A stretch of DNA of 64,000 nt from NCBI GenBank assembly GCA_004380135.1, contig QXCR01000107.1, positions 37,674-101,673 on the forward strand. The letters run 5' to 3'. A model generated the notes under the pieces. That model had not been told where the DNA came from. It ran no database searches and saw nothing but the letters and a program-made list of their open reading frames with translations. The number at the start of each line of letters is the position of its first letter. The stretch's first letter is position 1. The translations under genes and the position numbers were made by a program. This document shows, one piece after another, positions 1-11,534 of this stretch. Source of the stretch: Stemphylium vesicarium (taxonomy: Eukaryota; Ascomycota; Dothideomycetes; Pleosporales; Pleosporaceae).

Positions 1-1
1 G

Positions 2-178
2 AGGAGTGCGCTTGCCACGGGCGCGATTCACTTCTCATACCCGCTTTTCCACAATCTTGGTGTGGATCGTGGCGTTTCGTTGCTCGCTGGCTTGGCGGCT
101 GGATGCAGCGTGGGCGTTTATGTACTCTTTTTCTTTGGGGCCAAGTTGAGGGCTAAGAGTAGGTTTGCAGCCAAGTGA
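2..178 (+). CDS. MFS transporter, C-terminal end (partial)
   Basis: Reading frame 2 is open from the left edge to a TGA at 176-178 and gives the last 58 residues of a protein; the rest lies outside the window. The fragment has a hydrophobic loop with YPLFHNLGVDRGVSLLAG, then a final membrane helix (GVYVLFFFGAKL) and a short basic tail (RAKSRFAAK). The order 'YPLF..LG..RG..LL' followed by a last helix ending in a G-x-x-L-R-x-x-S-x-[FY] tail is usual in fungal DHA1-type drug/polyamine exporters of the major facilitator superfamily. The substrate cannot be told from this end. Confidence 0.72.
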   Translation, partial: RSALATGAIHFSYPLFHNLGVDRGVSLLAGLAAGCSVGVYVLFFFGAKLRAKSRFAAK

Positions 179-544
179 GAATGGGGGTAGATGCGCTGGG
201 AGGTGTTTGATCTTCCTTTGTTGTTTTGAGTAATGTAGCGAGGCGTCTGGTGTTTGTCCACTCGTAATTATCAGTGTAATAGTAATAATAATGTCACATG
301 ACGTTTAATGCAATGTCGTTCTTGACTTTCACTCGCTGAACTTGGAGAATGCACAGCAAATCGTTAGCAACAATGGATGCACGTTGAGTTTTACTTTCGA
401 GGCCGTGAATTTAATATCTGGGTATCATGGTTCGTCAATCATCGACTTCTACTAGCGCATCACCAAACTCGCTCCACTGCTTGCACCACCGTTCCTATCA
501 AAGTACGTTTCCATTACGTGTTCGACACGTCTGTCCATTGTGTT
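179..544. other. Intergenic, convergent 3' ends
   Basis: Holds the 3' flanks of the partial MFS gene (+) and of BDP1 (-). An AT-rich run near 270-295 could serve in 3'-end formation. No ORF or RNA gene seen. Confidence 0.5.
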
Positions 545-2766
545 TTACTCCTGACCCCAAGTATCATCATCGCCCACCTCACCCACAATCTCCACGCCCT
601 GCTCTTCCTGAAACGTGACCTGCTTATTTTTGCCTCGCTTCTTCTTTCCCTTGTCCTTATTCGCCGCTCCATCACCCAGAGGATTTCCATCCTCGTCGAT
701 GCCAGCGAGTTCTCTTTGGCGCTTTCTTTCCAGCGTCTCTGCTTTGGCAGCTGCTATGCGTTCCTTGAACTCTGCTTCTTTGTCTGCCATCTGGCGCTTG
801 ATTTCATCAGCATCGACGAATGATTCCTCAGTCTTGTTCGACTTCTCGAGGAAGACGCCCCAGCCGCCGGCATTGAGTTCGCTACGGCTTTGTAGTGCTT
901 CCCTGATGCCTTCGGGGTTCTCGCGCTCTTCGCGTGTGAATTTGGTCTTGATGGAGCGGCGGGTGAAGCCGGGAAACATCTGGGATATCATTTGGAAGTC
1001 TGTGCCGAAGGACTTTAGGCCTTGGTAGAACAGCTCTGTGAGCTCGGCGGTCCAGCGTCGTCCTTGGCCGGGCAGTAGAAATTCATTAGGGAAGCGCTTA
1101 TTGTTCTTCATGAAGCTGCGGGTCGTTAGGCGGGCGGTGATGTCTTGGTCTTCGGTGACAACCATGGCCTCGAGTTCTCTCTCTGCATCACCCTCGCGAT
1201 CGATGAATCCAGATTCAGGCACCACCTCCATGACGCCGTCGGCATTTACTCGGAGCTGGGGGCGCCGTTCGGTTTGTGCAGCGAGCTCTGCTCCTGCTTC
1301 AGCTAAAGCTCTGTCTGCTGCTTCCTGTTGGGCTTTGGAGACTATGGTCTTGGAGTCTTCCTCTCTCCGGCGCTGTTTGACTGCGTCCCAATCGATGGTT
1401 CGCATTTCCTTTTCACGGGCGGATAGTTTTCCCCAGCGAACTGTGCGAGCAGCCAGGGAGTCCATGTAGGTGACATCGGGGTCAATGGTTTGGTCTTCGG
1501 CATCTGACGGTGTGGCTTCGCGTGGTGGCCGTCCTCTCCGTTTCTTCTCTTTCCTCGTGCCGTCTTCACCGTCAATTCCATCAACCTCGTCGCCCTCTGG
1601 CGTGGCCTTTCTCCGCTTCTTTGGCTTGGGTTTGCGACGTACGGCGGCCGCTACAATCTCGTCGGCGATCCGTCCAACTTCGCTCTCCGGTCCTTCGACT
1701 ACTTCGCTACTTAGAGCTCCCTTGGGCTTCCTAGGCTTCCTTGCTTTCTTCGGTTGTGCTGCGACCTCTTGGCCGTCTTCTTCGACGTGATCAGGGTCTG
1801 CGTCTGCTGCAGACCTGCGGTTCGCGCGTGGTTTAGGAGGTTGGCGGGGTTTTCGTGCGGGTGCAGCAGTCGCGGTGTCTTCGCTACCCTCGGTAGGGTG
1901 ATTTACCGCCGTCCATGGTAGTTGCCTCCTCTTTCGCGGCTGTGGAAGAGCCTGTGGGTCGTCGGGCTGTTGCGCAGTGTCGGTGTTTGCTGGTTGTTCT
2001 CCATCTTCATTTATGGCTGGTACGGAAACGGCGAGGGCGAGGTCGACTGCAGGCTGCTGCGAAGCTGTTTCGTCTAGTGAGGTAGTTGGGCCGGTTGTAC
2101 TTGGGACGTTAATTCGGCTAGTAGCGGTATCTGGTTGCGCGGGTGGTTCTATGCGCCGTCTCTTGGGTGATCTGCCTGCTTCGATGTCGTCCTCGAGGTA
2201 TTGGGTAGTGAGGCCCCGGGGCGACGAAGGCTGCACAGCAGTGTGTGGCGCACTATTCGCTTGTGTTTGGGCAGGAGTTGGGAGGGGTTCGCTAGGCGTA
2301 GGGTCGGGTGGAGGAGCGCTCGTGACTACGGGCGTGGACGTGGATGTAGGTGCAGGCGCCGGTTTGACTGTACTCGAGACTGGCTGGGGCGCGCTCTCTG
2401 CTACAGGCTCCTGGGTCGCAGCTGGCGTAGGTAGCTGTGCGGTAATCGACGGCTCAGCAGTGGGCGCATTGGAGGACTCTGGCTCGGCTTGCAACGGGTG
2501 CGCTTCAGCAGTCGATGAAGGTGTTTCTAGTGCAGAGGGCGCTGGTGTAGGCGCGGGCGCAGGCGCAGCGCCTGGTCGCCTTCGTGCAGCCTTGGGAGCA
2601 AACTTCTTGCCCGTCGTGTTCTCTAGTTACCATGCCTTAGCGGAGTCTGTTCGGGGCTTCTACATAGGGACGACGCACTGTTGATGAAAGAACTAAAAGT
2701 CGCAGCAGGCTTGGGCGCCGCGGCCGGGGCCTTGTCGCCGCCCGTGGATGGCTCCTCCGCAGACAT
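545..2766 (-). CDS. BDP1: TFIIIB component B'' (BDP1)
   Basis: Subunit of RNA polymerase III initiation factor TFIIIB; with TBP and BRF1 it places Pol III on tRNA, 5S and U6 promoters. Two exons, 2766-2679 and 2622-545, with a 56-nt intron (GTGCGT...CTAG), join in frame to give 721 aa. The join restores the N-terminal FSSFINKNTTGKKFAPKAA stretch typical of fungal BDP1. Residues about 30-300 are Pro/Ala/Thr-rich and then Lys/Arg-rich with AT-hook-like RGRPPR. The diagnostic part is the SANT/Myb domain at about 545-605: RRWTAELTELFYQGLKSFG, then DFQMISQMFPG and RSIKTKF. The C-terminus is basic and then acidic. Without the 5' exon the protein would lack its conserved first residues. It is divergent from BRE1. 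I am sure of the family and fairly sure of the start (ATG at 2766, directly before MSAEEPSTGG). Confidence 0.92.
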
Positions 2767-3140
2767 TTTACTCTGATTAACCGCCTCTAAGCCAATGTAT
2801 GGCTGCTGTCAATCTCTTTCTCACATTTGGTGGGGAATGGTCAGGCACAACTTCAACAGAGAGAGAGCGCGGGCGTCGCGTTTCTAACCCGACACAGACC
2901 ACGGCCTAGCGCGCCACTAGCCACCCTCTTGGCACCCAAGGAACTCTCTTCGCTCCACGCCCACCGTCTCCTCAGCTACTTACGGCCTCACACGACACCC
3001 AACCACCCTCCCTACTCTCCTTACCCGCTGCCTCTCGATCGCCTGTCGCCTGCCTCATTAAAGTCGCTCCTTCATCTCTCATTAATGGTCTGAACGCGCG
3101 CGCATCTCGGTGCCCTTCAGACAAAGCCGGCGTCACCTCG
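2767..3140. promoter_or_regulatory. Shared BDP1/BRE1 divergent promoter
   Basis: This 374-bp gap between the start codons of BDP1 (-) and BRE1 (+) must hold both promoters. No TATA box near either start. Pyrimidine-rich stretches (for example 2970-3020) lead into BRE1, as is common in fungal 5' leaders. No further gene seen. Confidence 0.55.
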
Positions 3141-5448
3141 ATGAGGCTCGAAGCCAGGACAGTCGCACCCCCATCGCTTGACGCTGTCAAGATGGAGGAC
3201 CGAAAGCGGCCCATCAACGAAGACTCTGCTCCTCCTGCTAAGAGGCAAGCCGTGACTGTCAACGGTGCTCGCTCCCACCCAGACGCTGACTTGCCTTGGA
3301 AAGATGACCTAGAGGTTCGCCCCCCGATCACCACCCGCCCTCGCCCTCAGCCCCCGGCGCACTCCCTCGCTGACACTGCAACGCTACAGGCTTTCCAGAA
3401 AGATGCCATTCTCCGCCAGATGCGCGAGTTCAAGCGCGAGAAGGCCACCGTCGAGTCACAACTGAGCGAGTTGGAGGGCCGTTCGAAGCACCACGATGAC
3501 CATCTGCGAACAATTGATGCTTGGTTTGATCAGGTCAGTATACCCACGGGTTTTGATTGAGGTGATGCTAATGGCTTCTTAGCTTATCGATGAAATCAAA
3601 CTCCGGGGTGCTGACCAGCTGCCTGCATCTTCAGGCGCGTCCGAATCCTCTCCCTCGGTACCTTCAGCCCTCCTTTGCGAGGAGAATGAAACTTTCAAGC
3701 GACATCTGTCCAAGCGCAAAGAGAGCATTCTATCTTCACTATCCGATCTTTTTGCCAGATTTCCGGCAAGCAGTCCCGAGGTTGCAGATCTCCAGAAAAA
3801 GCTCTCGGAACTCCTAACTAGCGAGAAGGAGCATGTCATTCGTCTGCAGCGGGTTGCGACTGAGAAGGAGCAATTATCTGACAGATTGGACACCGCTACT
3901 CACCGTTATCTTGTCGCCGAGAAGAAGCTCGACCGGCTGAAGAGCGCCCAGGTTCAGAAGCTAGAGCAACAAGCAGTCGGGACTAGCGCCCCTGCGAAAG
4001 AGGAGGCACCATCAGCAAGCAATGGAACAGATGCAGTCAACGGCACCTCACCGGGACCCATCAGCGAGGAGCTGGAAACTACAAAGAACCAAGCTATAGC
4101 AGAGGCGGCCAAAAGGAAACAACACCTCGAACAGATTGAGCAGGAAAACAAGAAGCTCACAGAAGAGGTTTCTGCCCTGAGAGTCAAGCTTACCGGACTG
4201 TCTGACGACGACTACGCCAAAACAGATTTGTTCAAGGCTATCAAGAGTCAACACGAAGACGTCATTAAGCGCATCAACAACCTGGAAGCACAAAACATTT
4301 CTTTACGAGAGGAGGCGCAAAAAAACCAGGCCGAGCGAACAGCCTACCGGATCAAGGTCGACGAAGAAGTCCGTACGACTTTGGCGGAGCACGCAAGCCA
4401 TGTTTCACAAGCAGAAGCAAACTGTGCACGCATCCGAAACGCCCGTGATGAGCTTGTAAGCAAGAACAACGTTCTGGAAGCCAGCCATAAAGATTCAAAA
4501 GAGTCCATCGAGCAGTCGAAACAACTCATGAGTGCTTGTGACAGTAGGATTGCGGCGCTGGAATCTGAATGCGAGCGACTGCGCCTGCAGATTTCGGAAC
4601 AGCAGGCGTCCATGGACCAAGAACCTTCGGAGCTGGACAACTTGACACCGGAGCAGCTGCGCGCGAAGGTGCTGAAGCTCGAAAGCCAGGCCAAAATCTT
4701 GAGTAACGAGCTGCCGTCTATGGAGTCAGCATGGAAGAAGGCGCAGGCCATTGCGAGCAAGAAGATTGCCGAGATTGCCAGCTGGGAAGAGAACATTGCC
4801 AAAGCGAACGCGGATAAGGCGAAAGCAGACCAAAAGTTTTTCGCCGCCATGAAGACCAAGGGGGAACTAGAGCAGCAAATCCGAATCCTGCATGCTCAGT
4901 CCAGAAAAGCGACCGAAGTTGTCTCGCAATTGAAAGAGGCGGATTCTCTTAGTCGATCATTAGTAGACAAACTGGAGAAGCAAACAGCGGAAATGCGGTC
5001 CCAGATGGATGAACTTTCCATCCAGCACCGCCAGCTGCAACAGAAGGTCAACGAGAATGCCATTACGGCTGAGGGCCAGGTCACCCAAATAGCGGAGCTG
5101 AAGAAACTTGTCGAAGCCAAGGACGCGACGTGCACTGCCGCGAAGCATGCTCAACGCGAGTCGGAAACTGAGCGAGACAAGCTGGCCGCACAGGTGACGG
5201 GACTGGAGAAACAAGTGCAAATCTACAAGAAGAAGAGCACCGCCAACCAGAGCTCTGAAGTTTCGACCATGGAACTGTTGATTCAGTGCCAGATCTGCAA
5301 GAGCAAACTGAAGAACACGGTCATCAAAACTTGTGGGCACATGTTCTGCGACCAGTGCGTACAAGACCGACTCACCAACCGCGCGAGGAAGTGCCCGAAC
5401 TGCGGCAAGGCCTTTGGTAGCAACGATACCATGCGCGTGCATTTGTAG
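3141..5448 (+). CDS. BRE1: E3 ubiquitin ligase BRE1
   Basis: RING E3 ligase that with RAD6 monoubiquitylates histone H2B, a step needed for H3K4 and H3K79 methylation. Exons 3141-3533 and 3583-5448, 49-nt intron (GTCAGT...TTAG), 752 aa from the first ATG. An in-frame ATG at 3192 (MEDRKRP, 735 aa) is the likelier start, because the preceding 17 residues look like translated leader and MEDRKRP begins a basic, nuclear-type segment. Nearly the whole protein is predicted coiled coil, with heptad-rich Glu/Lys/Gln sequence from about 110 to 690. A C-terminal C3HC4 RING follows at about 700-742: CQICKSKLKNTV, CGHMFCDQCV, CPNCGKAF. Coiled coil plus extreme C-terminal RING is the BRE1/RNF20 plan. It is transcribed away from BDP1. 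Confidence 0.95.
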
Positions 5449-6277
5449 GGTCTAGGACTCGGCCTGCATCCTGTTTTCATCAGCTCTTTGCCTCCTGTAC
5501 ATTACTGCATTTCTTTGAGTACCCTTTTTCTACAATTTTACATCAGCGTTGAGGGCAATTCTTGCGACTAAGCACTATGTGGTGCCTTGGATACGTTGGC
5601 GTTTTGCGGATGGCTATCTGCTACATTCCATGGCGTTGGTGTTTGACGGCATGGGAGCATGTACGATCAGAGCCGTGGTGCATGTCCAGATGACATGGAT
5701 TCGCATGTTTTAGAAGACGACCTGAGCGTATTTATTCGGTTAGCGATGTTTCAATGGGCGTGGGCTAGATAAATATGACGGGCTTCTACGGAGCCCGGTA
5801 TGAATGAGGGAGAGAATGCCAAACCGATTAATATGGACAGTCTGTGCCAAATCAGGGCGAATGGAATATGGTGACTCACACGGAATCAAGCTGGTCGCCC
5901 GCGGACGCTTAACTGGTACGCTAATGAAAATGTGAAGTGACAGCCAACCACGTGAGAGGCGTTGCTCAAAGTGGGTGAGAACCAAGGATGGTGAGGTGCA
6001 GGGACCCGTTGGAAGTAGGGGTGTAGGGCTGAGCAATGACGTGCCAAACGCGTCCCTCGCCGTTGCCCCACGCGACGCTGCTAGTACAAACACCATTTGA
6101 GACGACTATTATAACCACGACAGCCGCGCACGTCGGAAGCCTTTCAAATCACACCTGCATCCAGCTACCTGCATCCACTGCATCCCCCGCGCCACTCAAA
6201 AGAAGGCTTTCGCAAAAGATCGCCCAAGCAAAATCGCCGCCCGTCACCTGCAGCAACTGCAAATTTATCCCACAGCA
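5449..6277. other. Intergenic, BRE1 3' flank and SPO12-like promoter
   Basis: The first part is the BRE1 3' flank; the part just before 6278 is rich in C and A, as in fungal 5' leaders. Open frames here lack any recognisable protein. Nothing else seen. Confidence 0.5.
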
Positions 6278-6786
6278 ATGCCTCTCAACGTCCTCGCATC
6301 CCGCGACACAAACGCGCAAGTCAAGCCCATGTCGTCACCCGAGGAGGACGCGGAGAAGAAGGATACCAAGAGCCTCGACTACCACCGTCAAGTCCTACAG
6401 TCGCGTCTGAACGACGAGCAGTAAGTTTTCCCCTTCACCCAGATACCATGGTCGCGTCTTAACCTTTGCATCAGAGAGCAAAAGTACGTCTCGCCCTCCG
6501 ACGACATCCAGAGTCCGGCGACGCAGAAACTGGCCGCCTTCAAGACCAAGCACGCGATGAAGAAGTAAGTTTTGCTCCACGCTTACCTGACGAATGGATG
6601 GGATGGGATATATCGCAAGGATGTTTGCTAATTTAATCTTTTAGATCGAAGCCACAGACTCTGTTTAAGAAGACGAGCTCTAAGAACTTCGAGTCGAGCA
6701 AGAGTGGTGGCGGCGGCGATACACTCATGTTCGCTGATATTCCCAAAGACGGCGCCGCCGCGAAGAAGGATAGCGCTGAGGCGTAG
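6278..6786 (+). CDS. SPO12-like mitotic-exit protein
   Basis: Three exons, 6278-6420, 6475-6564 and 6645-6786, give 124 aa; the introns (54 and 80 nt) have GTAAGT donors and CAG/TAG acceptors. The middle exon carries the SPO12 family motif: YVSPSDDIQSPATQKL followed by KTKHAMKKSKPQTLF. In yeast, SPO12 and its partner act in the FEAR pathway that releases CDC14 at anaphase; the SP and TP positions inside the motif are the known phospho-regulated part. The rest is low-complexity, acidic at the N-terminus and Gly/Ser/Lys-rich near the end. Too short and spliced to show as one ORF. The family call rests on the single motif, so the exact role in this fungus is inferred. Confidence 0.8.
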
Positions 6787-7212
6787 AGAGGAGGCTGGAT
6801 TCGATGGGTTCTCTTCAGTTCAAAGAGGAATGAATGGTGGTTTGGATTTCTTTTAGGCGCATATGACGATGGTTATACCCCCCTCCTTTATGGCCATGGT
6901 GCCGGTTGTACCTGGATTGGATCGGAAATGGGAATGGAGCTAGTAGTCCTCACACGGCACAGATGGGATTCCGTGGCGTTGTTCTGTTCTGGGTAAAAAC
7001 CCAAGTTTAGGTTTTGCATAACGAATATCATGAATTTCTTCACACAAACGAAGACGAGATGATGGGGACTGGCATGGTACTCCTGCAAAATGTAAACAGT
7101 ATGCATTGCGCTTGAAGTGGGATACCGCAGTCTACATCCGGCAATGTCGCCAAGACCCGCCGCGTTGTGGTACCCCCCATCGCTACCCGCATCCCCAGCC
7201 CCTCCTCTCAAG
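6787..7212. other. Intergenic before ureF
   Basis: 3' flank of the SPO12-like gene and promoter of ureF. In-frame ATGs at 7117 and 7144 lie inside this interval and could extend UreF by 32 or 23 residues. No other feature seen. Confidence 0.5.
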
Positions 7213-8142
7213 ATGCGCTCACCACACCACGACCAAGCCGCTCTGCAGGAAGAAGTCGCGGACCTCGAACGACGTCTCCACGATGCAAAAACGAGACTGA
7301 ACCCTCACACCGTCCCCACGCCACCGCAATCGCAAACTCCCGATGCAGGTCCGTCCCTCAATCCCGCCTCCCCCTCCCCAGCTCACCACCAATAAACAGC
7401 CCTCCACGCCCTCCTCCTCCTATCCGACTCCGCCCTCCCCCTCGGCTCCTTCGCCTTCAGCAGCGGCCTAGAATCCTACCTCGCGCACCACCGGCCCTCT
7501 CCACCGTCGTCATCGCAACTCCCAGCCTTCCAGACCTTCCTCCGCCTATCGCTGTCCACGCTCGCCAGCACATCGCTGCCCTACGTGCTCGCCGCGCACC
7601 GCGACCCGACTTGCATAGAAAAGCTGGACAACGACTTCGACGCGAGTACGCCGTGTACGGTTGCGCGGCGGGCGAGTGTAGCGCAGGGGCGGGCGTTGCT
7701 GGCGGTTTGGGATCGCAGTTTTAAAGGGGAGTATAGCGGTAGCAGCAGTGGTGATGATGTGGAAGTGGGGAGACAGCTAGTAGCGATAGACTCGCTCGCG
7801 GCGTTTTCAAAAGCGCTTCGTTCGTCCGAGTATATCAGCGCACATCTTGCGCCGCTCTGGGGGCTGGTGACGAGTATCCTGGCTGTGCCGCTGCAGCAGG
7901 CGGCGTATCTGTTTCTGTTTTCGCATGCGCGGACCGTGGTTAGTGCCGCGGTGAGGGCGAGCGTCATGGGGCCGTATCAGGCGCAAGCCGTGCTTGCGAG
8001 CGCGGAGCTGCAGGAGAGAATAAGGGGGCTAGTGCAGGAGGGGTGGCATAGTACCGTCGAGGACGCGGGGCAGAGTGTGCCTGTTATGGATCTTTGGGTG
8101 GGAAGACATGAGAAGTTGTATTCGAGAATTTTCAACTCTTGA
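7213..8142 (+). CDS. ureF: Urease accessory protein UreF
   Basis: UreF is part of the UreD-UreF-UreG complex that loads nickel into urease in the cytosol. Exons 7213-7348 and 7400-8142 (51-nt intron, GTCCGT...ACAG) give 292 aa. The second exon opens with LLLLSDSALPLGSFAFSSGL, the UreF signature, followed by a mostly helical protein with PLWGLVTSILAVPLQQAAYLF, AAVRASVMGPYQAQ and a C-terminal PVMDLWVGRHEKLYSRIFNS, which fits the usual UreF end. The first exon encodes a short coiled-coil-like leader (ALQEEVADLERRLHDAKTRL) seen in filamentous fungi. In-frame upstream ATGs at 7144 and 7117 make the start uncertain. The gene faces DUR3, 180 bp away, so uptake of urea and maturation of urease are neighbours here. 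Confidence 0.9.
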
Positions 8143-8248
8143 TGAGATGGCGAGGGTTTTGGTATGAATGGCTCTCCTTGGTGATATGGTAATGTCTATA
8201 TCGCAAATATAGGCCAAGTACAGAGTACATTGCAAAAAGACACAGCTA

Positions 8249-8268
8249 CTCTCTCTCTCTCTCTCTCT
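8249..8268 (+). repeat. (CT)10 microsatellite
   Basis: Ten CT units in the short gap between the convergent ureF and DUR3 3' ends. On the minus strand this is an (AG)10 tract in the likely DUR3 3' UTR. Confidence 0.9.
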
Positions 8269-8322
8269 CAGAAAAACCCCCCTACAACATCCCTTTCATC
8301 CACTGCTTCCTTACTTACTCAC

Positions 8323-10515
8323 TCACTGCCCCCTTCTCCCCCCAATATCCCTCCCCATCTTCCTAAAAAGCGTCGTAAAGCTGCCTCTCGTCTCCCAAAT
8401 CGGCAAAAGGCAACTAATCGCACTACTCGCAAACACCCAGATAAAACTGACAACGACCCAGCCCGTGAAGAAACCTTTGGAGAAGATGTAATGCGAGAAG
8501 AACATGGGCATGGGGAGAAGGAAATCAAGGATAAAAGTGAGCAGGAAAGCGGATACGCAGGCGACTTTGAAGGCGCGGCGGAGTGTCTTGGGATCATCTT
8601 GTTCTTCCAGCGTAGGCGCGAGATGCGGTGGTAGGTCTGCCGCTTGTGCTACGGCAGCAGGCTGAGTTTGAGCGTCCATTGCGACCTTCTTCTCGCCCGA
8701 GTCGCAGAGTTCGGGTGTAGGTGGTGGATGTGTGTCGTCGTCGCCTACACCATCCGTAACAACAGCATTGATAGCGCGGGTGATTTCCCAGTCGAAATCG
8801 TCAGGCTTGATGAGCGTGATTGTGGTTGTTACGATGAGGCCTGTCATGATGGCCGCCAGGTTACCAGCCAGAGTCGGGTACGACATTCCTGTTGTTTCGA
8901 CGGTGATTTCGCCGTAGTAGGATTTGGCGGTTGCGAGCCAGGCGGTTAGACCCGCGGCGAGGCCAGAGAGACAGCCGGATATGGCGCCGAGTTTGGTCTG
9001 CTTGCGCCAGGTTATGGCGAAGGCGGCGGGGAAGACGGCGCCGCCTATCAGGAGACCCATTACACTAGGGTTCTTTTGTTAGTGCGTGGTAGGAGAAAGA
9101 CGGGGGGGAATGGAAGCTTACAGGAATAGCCAGCCGAGATCAATCGAGGCTGCGTTCCAGATGCAGGCGAATACCGACATGGTCAGACCGAAGACACATA
9201 TCATCATGTGCGAGACAAACACCAGTTGTTTTGGCTCCGCTTTGGGAGAGATGTACGCTTTGTAGACGTCGAATGTCAGCAACGATGACACGGCGATGAG
9301 CTCAGCAGAAGCACAAGATGTGACGGCCATGAACAGCACTACCAATAGCGCCACAGCGCCTCCCTGTCCCATCAGAGTCTCTGCAGCAAACGCAGCCGCT
9401 AGCCCAGATGAGATTTGGCCCGAGGATGGTACCTCTGGATACGTCGGGAAGCGTGGGTTATCAGTGAGCGCGACAGCAGCGAGGCCGAGGGTTGTCGAGA
9501 ATCCAAATGGAATCGCGAACCAAGCGATGCCGCCAAGCAGATAGGCGCGTACGGCAGTGGACGGCTTTGAAGCAATGGCCCTCTGCCAGTAAGCTTGATC
9601 AAGGAATACGGTACCGGAGCCAGAGCAGAGTTGGATGACACCGAAGATTAGTCCAAAGTTGGATTTGAGCGTGACGTATGACCCATCTTGGTTTCCGGCA
9701 ACTGGACGCTGGGTTCCGGCATTCTTGAGGAGTTCGTACATTTGGCCCGGTGAGCCGATTAGTGGGCTGACTGCGTAGGCGTTGAACATGAAGTATAGGA
9801 TGATAATCATCAGGATCAAAGTATGGCTGTAGTCGCAAATGAATGTCGCTCGAAGGCCTCCGAGGATTACATAGGCGCACACGCCTGTTTTTGTTAGTAT
9901 TGATCTACGTTAGAACTTTTAGCCTTGACATACCAACGGGAATGAGGAAGACCGCCGCATAGACCGGCATCCCTGTTAAACTGGTGACGACCGCACTTCC
10001 ACCTAGCAAAAGTTGGCTGCCAACCAAAATGTTCGTTACAAAAGCGAACACCATGAACACCAAATGTGCCATTGTTCCATATCTCGCCTTGATGATCTCA
10101 AGGTATGTGTGACATCTAGGCGCGTTCTGCTTGACCTTGCAAGCCAAGATTGAAAACATGAGGATCTGGACAGTAGCTCCTGCAGCGTACCAGAATGGCC
10201 CGGCGACACCATACTGGTACGCTACCGTGGATGACTGGAGCAGTGTAGCAGCCCATGTCCACGCGGAGACAATACCCGAGGCGATGAGACCAGGCTTTAC
10301 AGAACGAGACGCTGTATTGAACTCTTCAGATGATTGGGTTGAGTAACGTGTGTATTTGTTCTGGAGATAGGATATACCCATCATCAGGAAGGCGAAGAAG
10401 AAGCCGATTCCGATGACGACGCCTGAGTTTGTAAGTGACTATGTCTAACAAGGTTCCGGTCGAACATACCATAACCCGCGCCGACTGGAAGAGGTATTCT
10501 AGCTGCATCTGCCAT
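8323..10515 (-). CDS. DUR3: Urea active transporter DUR3
   Basis: Plasma-membrane urea/H+ (and polyamine) symporter of the sodium:solute symporter family. Four exons, 10515-10470, 10422-9934, 9884-9122 and 9064-8323, with introns of 47, 49 and 57 nt, give 679 aa, close to yeast DUR3. An in-frame stop lies just before the ATG at 10515, fixing the start MADAARIPLPVGAGYG. About 15 hydrophobic segments are visible. Typical DUR3/SSF stretches are SGIVSAWTWAATLLQSS, GVAGPFWYAAG, GGLRATFICDYSHTLI and VLFMAVTSCASAELIAVSSL. The large hydrophilic loop around residues 510-570 is cytosolic-looking. The C-terminal helices (FFTGWVVVSFIWVF) are intact. Upstream DNA carries three GATA-type octamers (separate entry), consistent with nitrogen catabolite control. 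Confidence 0.93.
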
Positions 10516-11534
10516 GTTCAAGGCTGGACAGATTCAAAGAGATCGTACAGATCATCAAAGGCCTCAACATGTAGGTCGACGAACTTAACATATACCATGG
10601 ATCGCTTCCGACTCCAACTCCCGTCCAGGGCCCGTTGAGATACTGACGCTCATAGTTCCAGTCTGCCGCTCACGGAGTTTCCGCGGCGATTACAGTGCAG
10701 AATACTGGGTGTCCATTGGTGTAATGGCTAAAGTGTGTTGCAATGCGGCAGGCGTAGTGGCGATCTAACGGTAGAGCATGGGCTCGTTGTACGATAAGCC
10801 AGGGTCAGCGATCCCTCGCGTGTCCGTTGCCAGAACCACTTGCACGAGCTGATTGTATTTGACGTTGCGTGCACTCTGGATAATGTACACCTTTTCCCGA
10901 CGATCGATAGAGCACGATAAGGATGATGCTAGCAGTAGGAGTGTAGCGTGACAGAAGCTTGTTGCTAAGCGAATTGGGGTCATGTTCGGGGTAGGGACGC
11001 AGCTGCCAAAAGCGGCAGAAGACCATCGTCAAGCGCATGGTAAACCCCGGGCTCGGTTAGCAATCTACTACGCAAACGACGAATCAGTGGGGCTAGACTT
11101 AGAGATATCTAATAACTCCAATTGGAGTCACGATAAGTAGAATTGGAGATGGCGACAGTATCGTTGTCGCTACGTTTGCCGCCTCGTGACGAGAAAGCTA
11201 TCGGCTCTGTAAGCTTTCCCATTGCATAGGCAGTGGATCTTAAAGACCACTTTTCTCCTTCATGGTCGCACAATGGCAAGTCTCATCTCCAATACTTGGT
11301 AGGCAGGAAGCGTGCGCGATAGGACGTTGGCCATGGCTGGTGCGATTGAACTATGTCCTTTCCAAAGCTGTCGCACTTGATACCACGCCGATCAAATGAC
11401 CTGTCTATCAAGACGCCTTCTAGAGTTACTTCTCTTCCGGATTGCAAGCATAGCGGTAGGTGTTCGTTCCTATGCAGCCGTCTCCATGCCCGAACGCCAC
11501 GCAATGCCGCTGTAAGATGTATCATATCCTCTCC
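10516..11534. other. DUR3 upstream region and TRS33 3' flank
   Basis: This 1,019-bp gap between two minus-strand genes is the promoter region of DUR3. It contains the GATA cluster described separately. Short ORFs in it match nothing recognisable. A tRNA-like stretch near 10720-10750 was considered and rejected. Confidence 0.55.
10791..11137 (+). promoter_or_regulatory. Three ACGATAAG (GATA-factor) octamers upstream of DUR3
   Basis: The octamer ACGATAAG occurs at 10791-10798, 10914-10921 and 11130-11137, always in the same orientation, 276-622 bp upstream of the DUR3 start codon. CGATAG also occurs at 10905-10910 and, reversed, at 11198-11203. HGATAR is the binding core of the AreA/NIT2 nitrogen regulators in filamentous fungi, and urea permease genes are known targets of such control. 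Binding here is inferred, not shown. Confidence 0.6.

Noticed and set aside
1977..2684. 235-aa plus-strand ORF
   Set aside because: Antisense of BDP1; its Gly/Ala/Val-rich sequence is the mirror of the Pro/Ala/Thr-rich BDP1 segment.
4344..5442. Several 80-170-aa minus-strand ORFs
   Set aside because: Antisense of the BRE1 coiled coil; Ser/Leu/Phe-rich composition is the usual shadow of Glu/Lys-rich coding.
10715..10790. Stretch resembling a tRNA (TTGGTGTAATGGCTAAAGT, A-box-like)
   Set aside because: No B box (GGTTCRANNCC) at the right distance and no acceptor-stem pairing.
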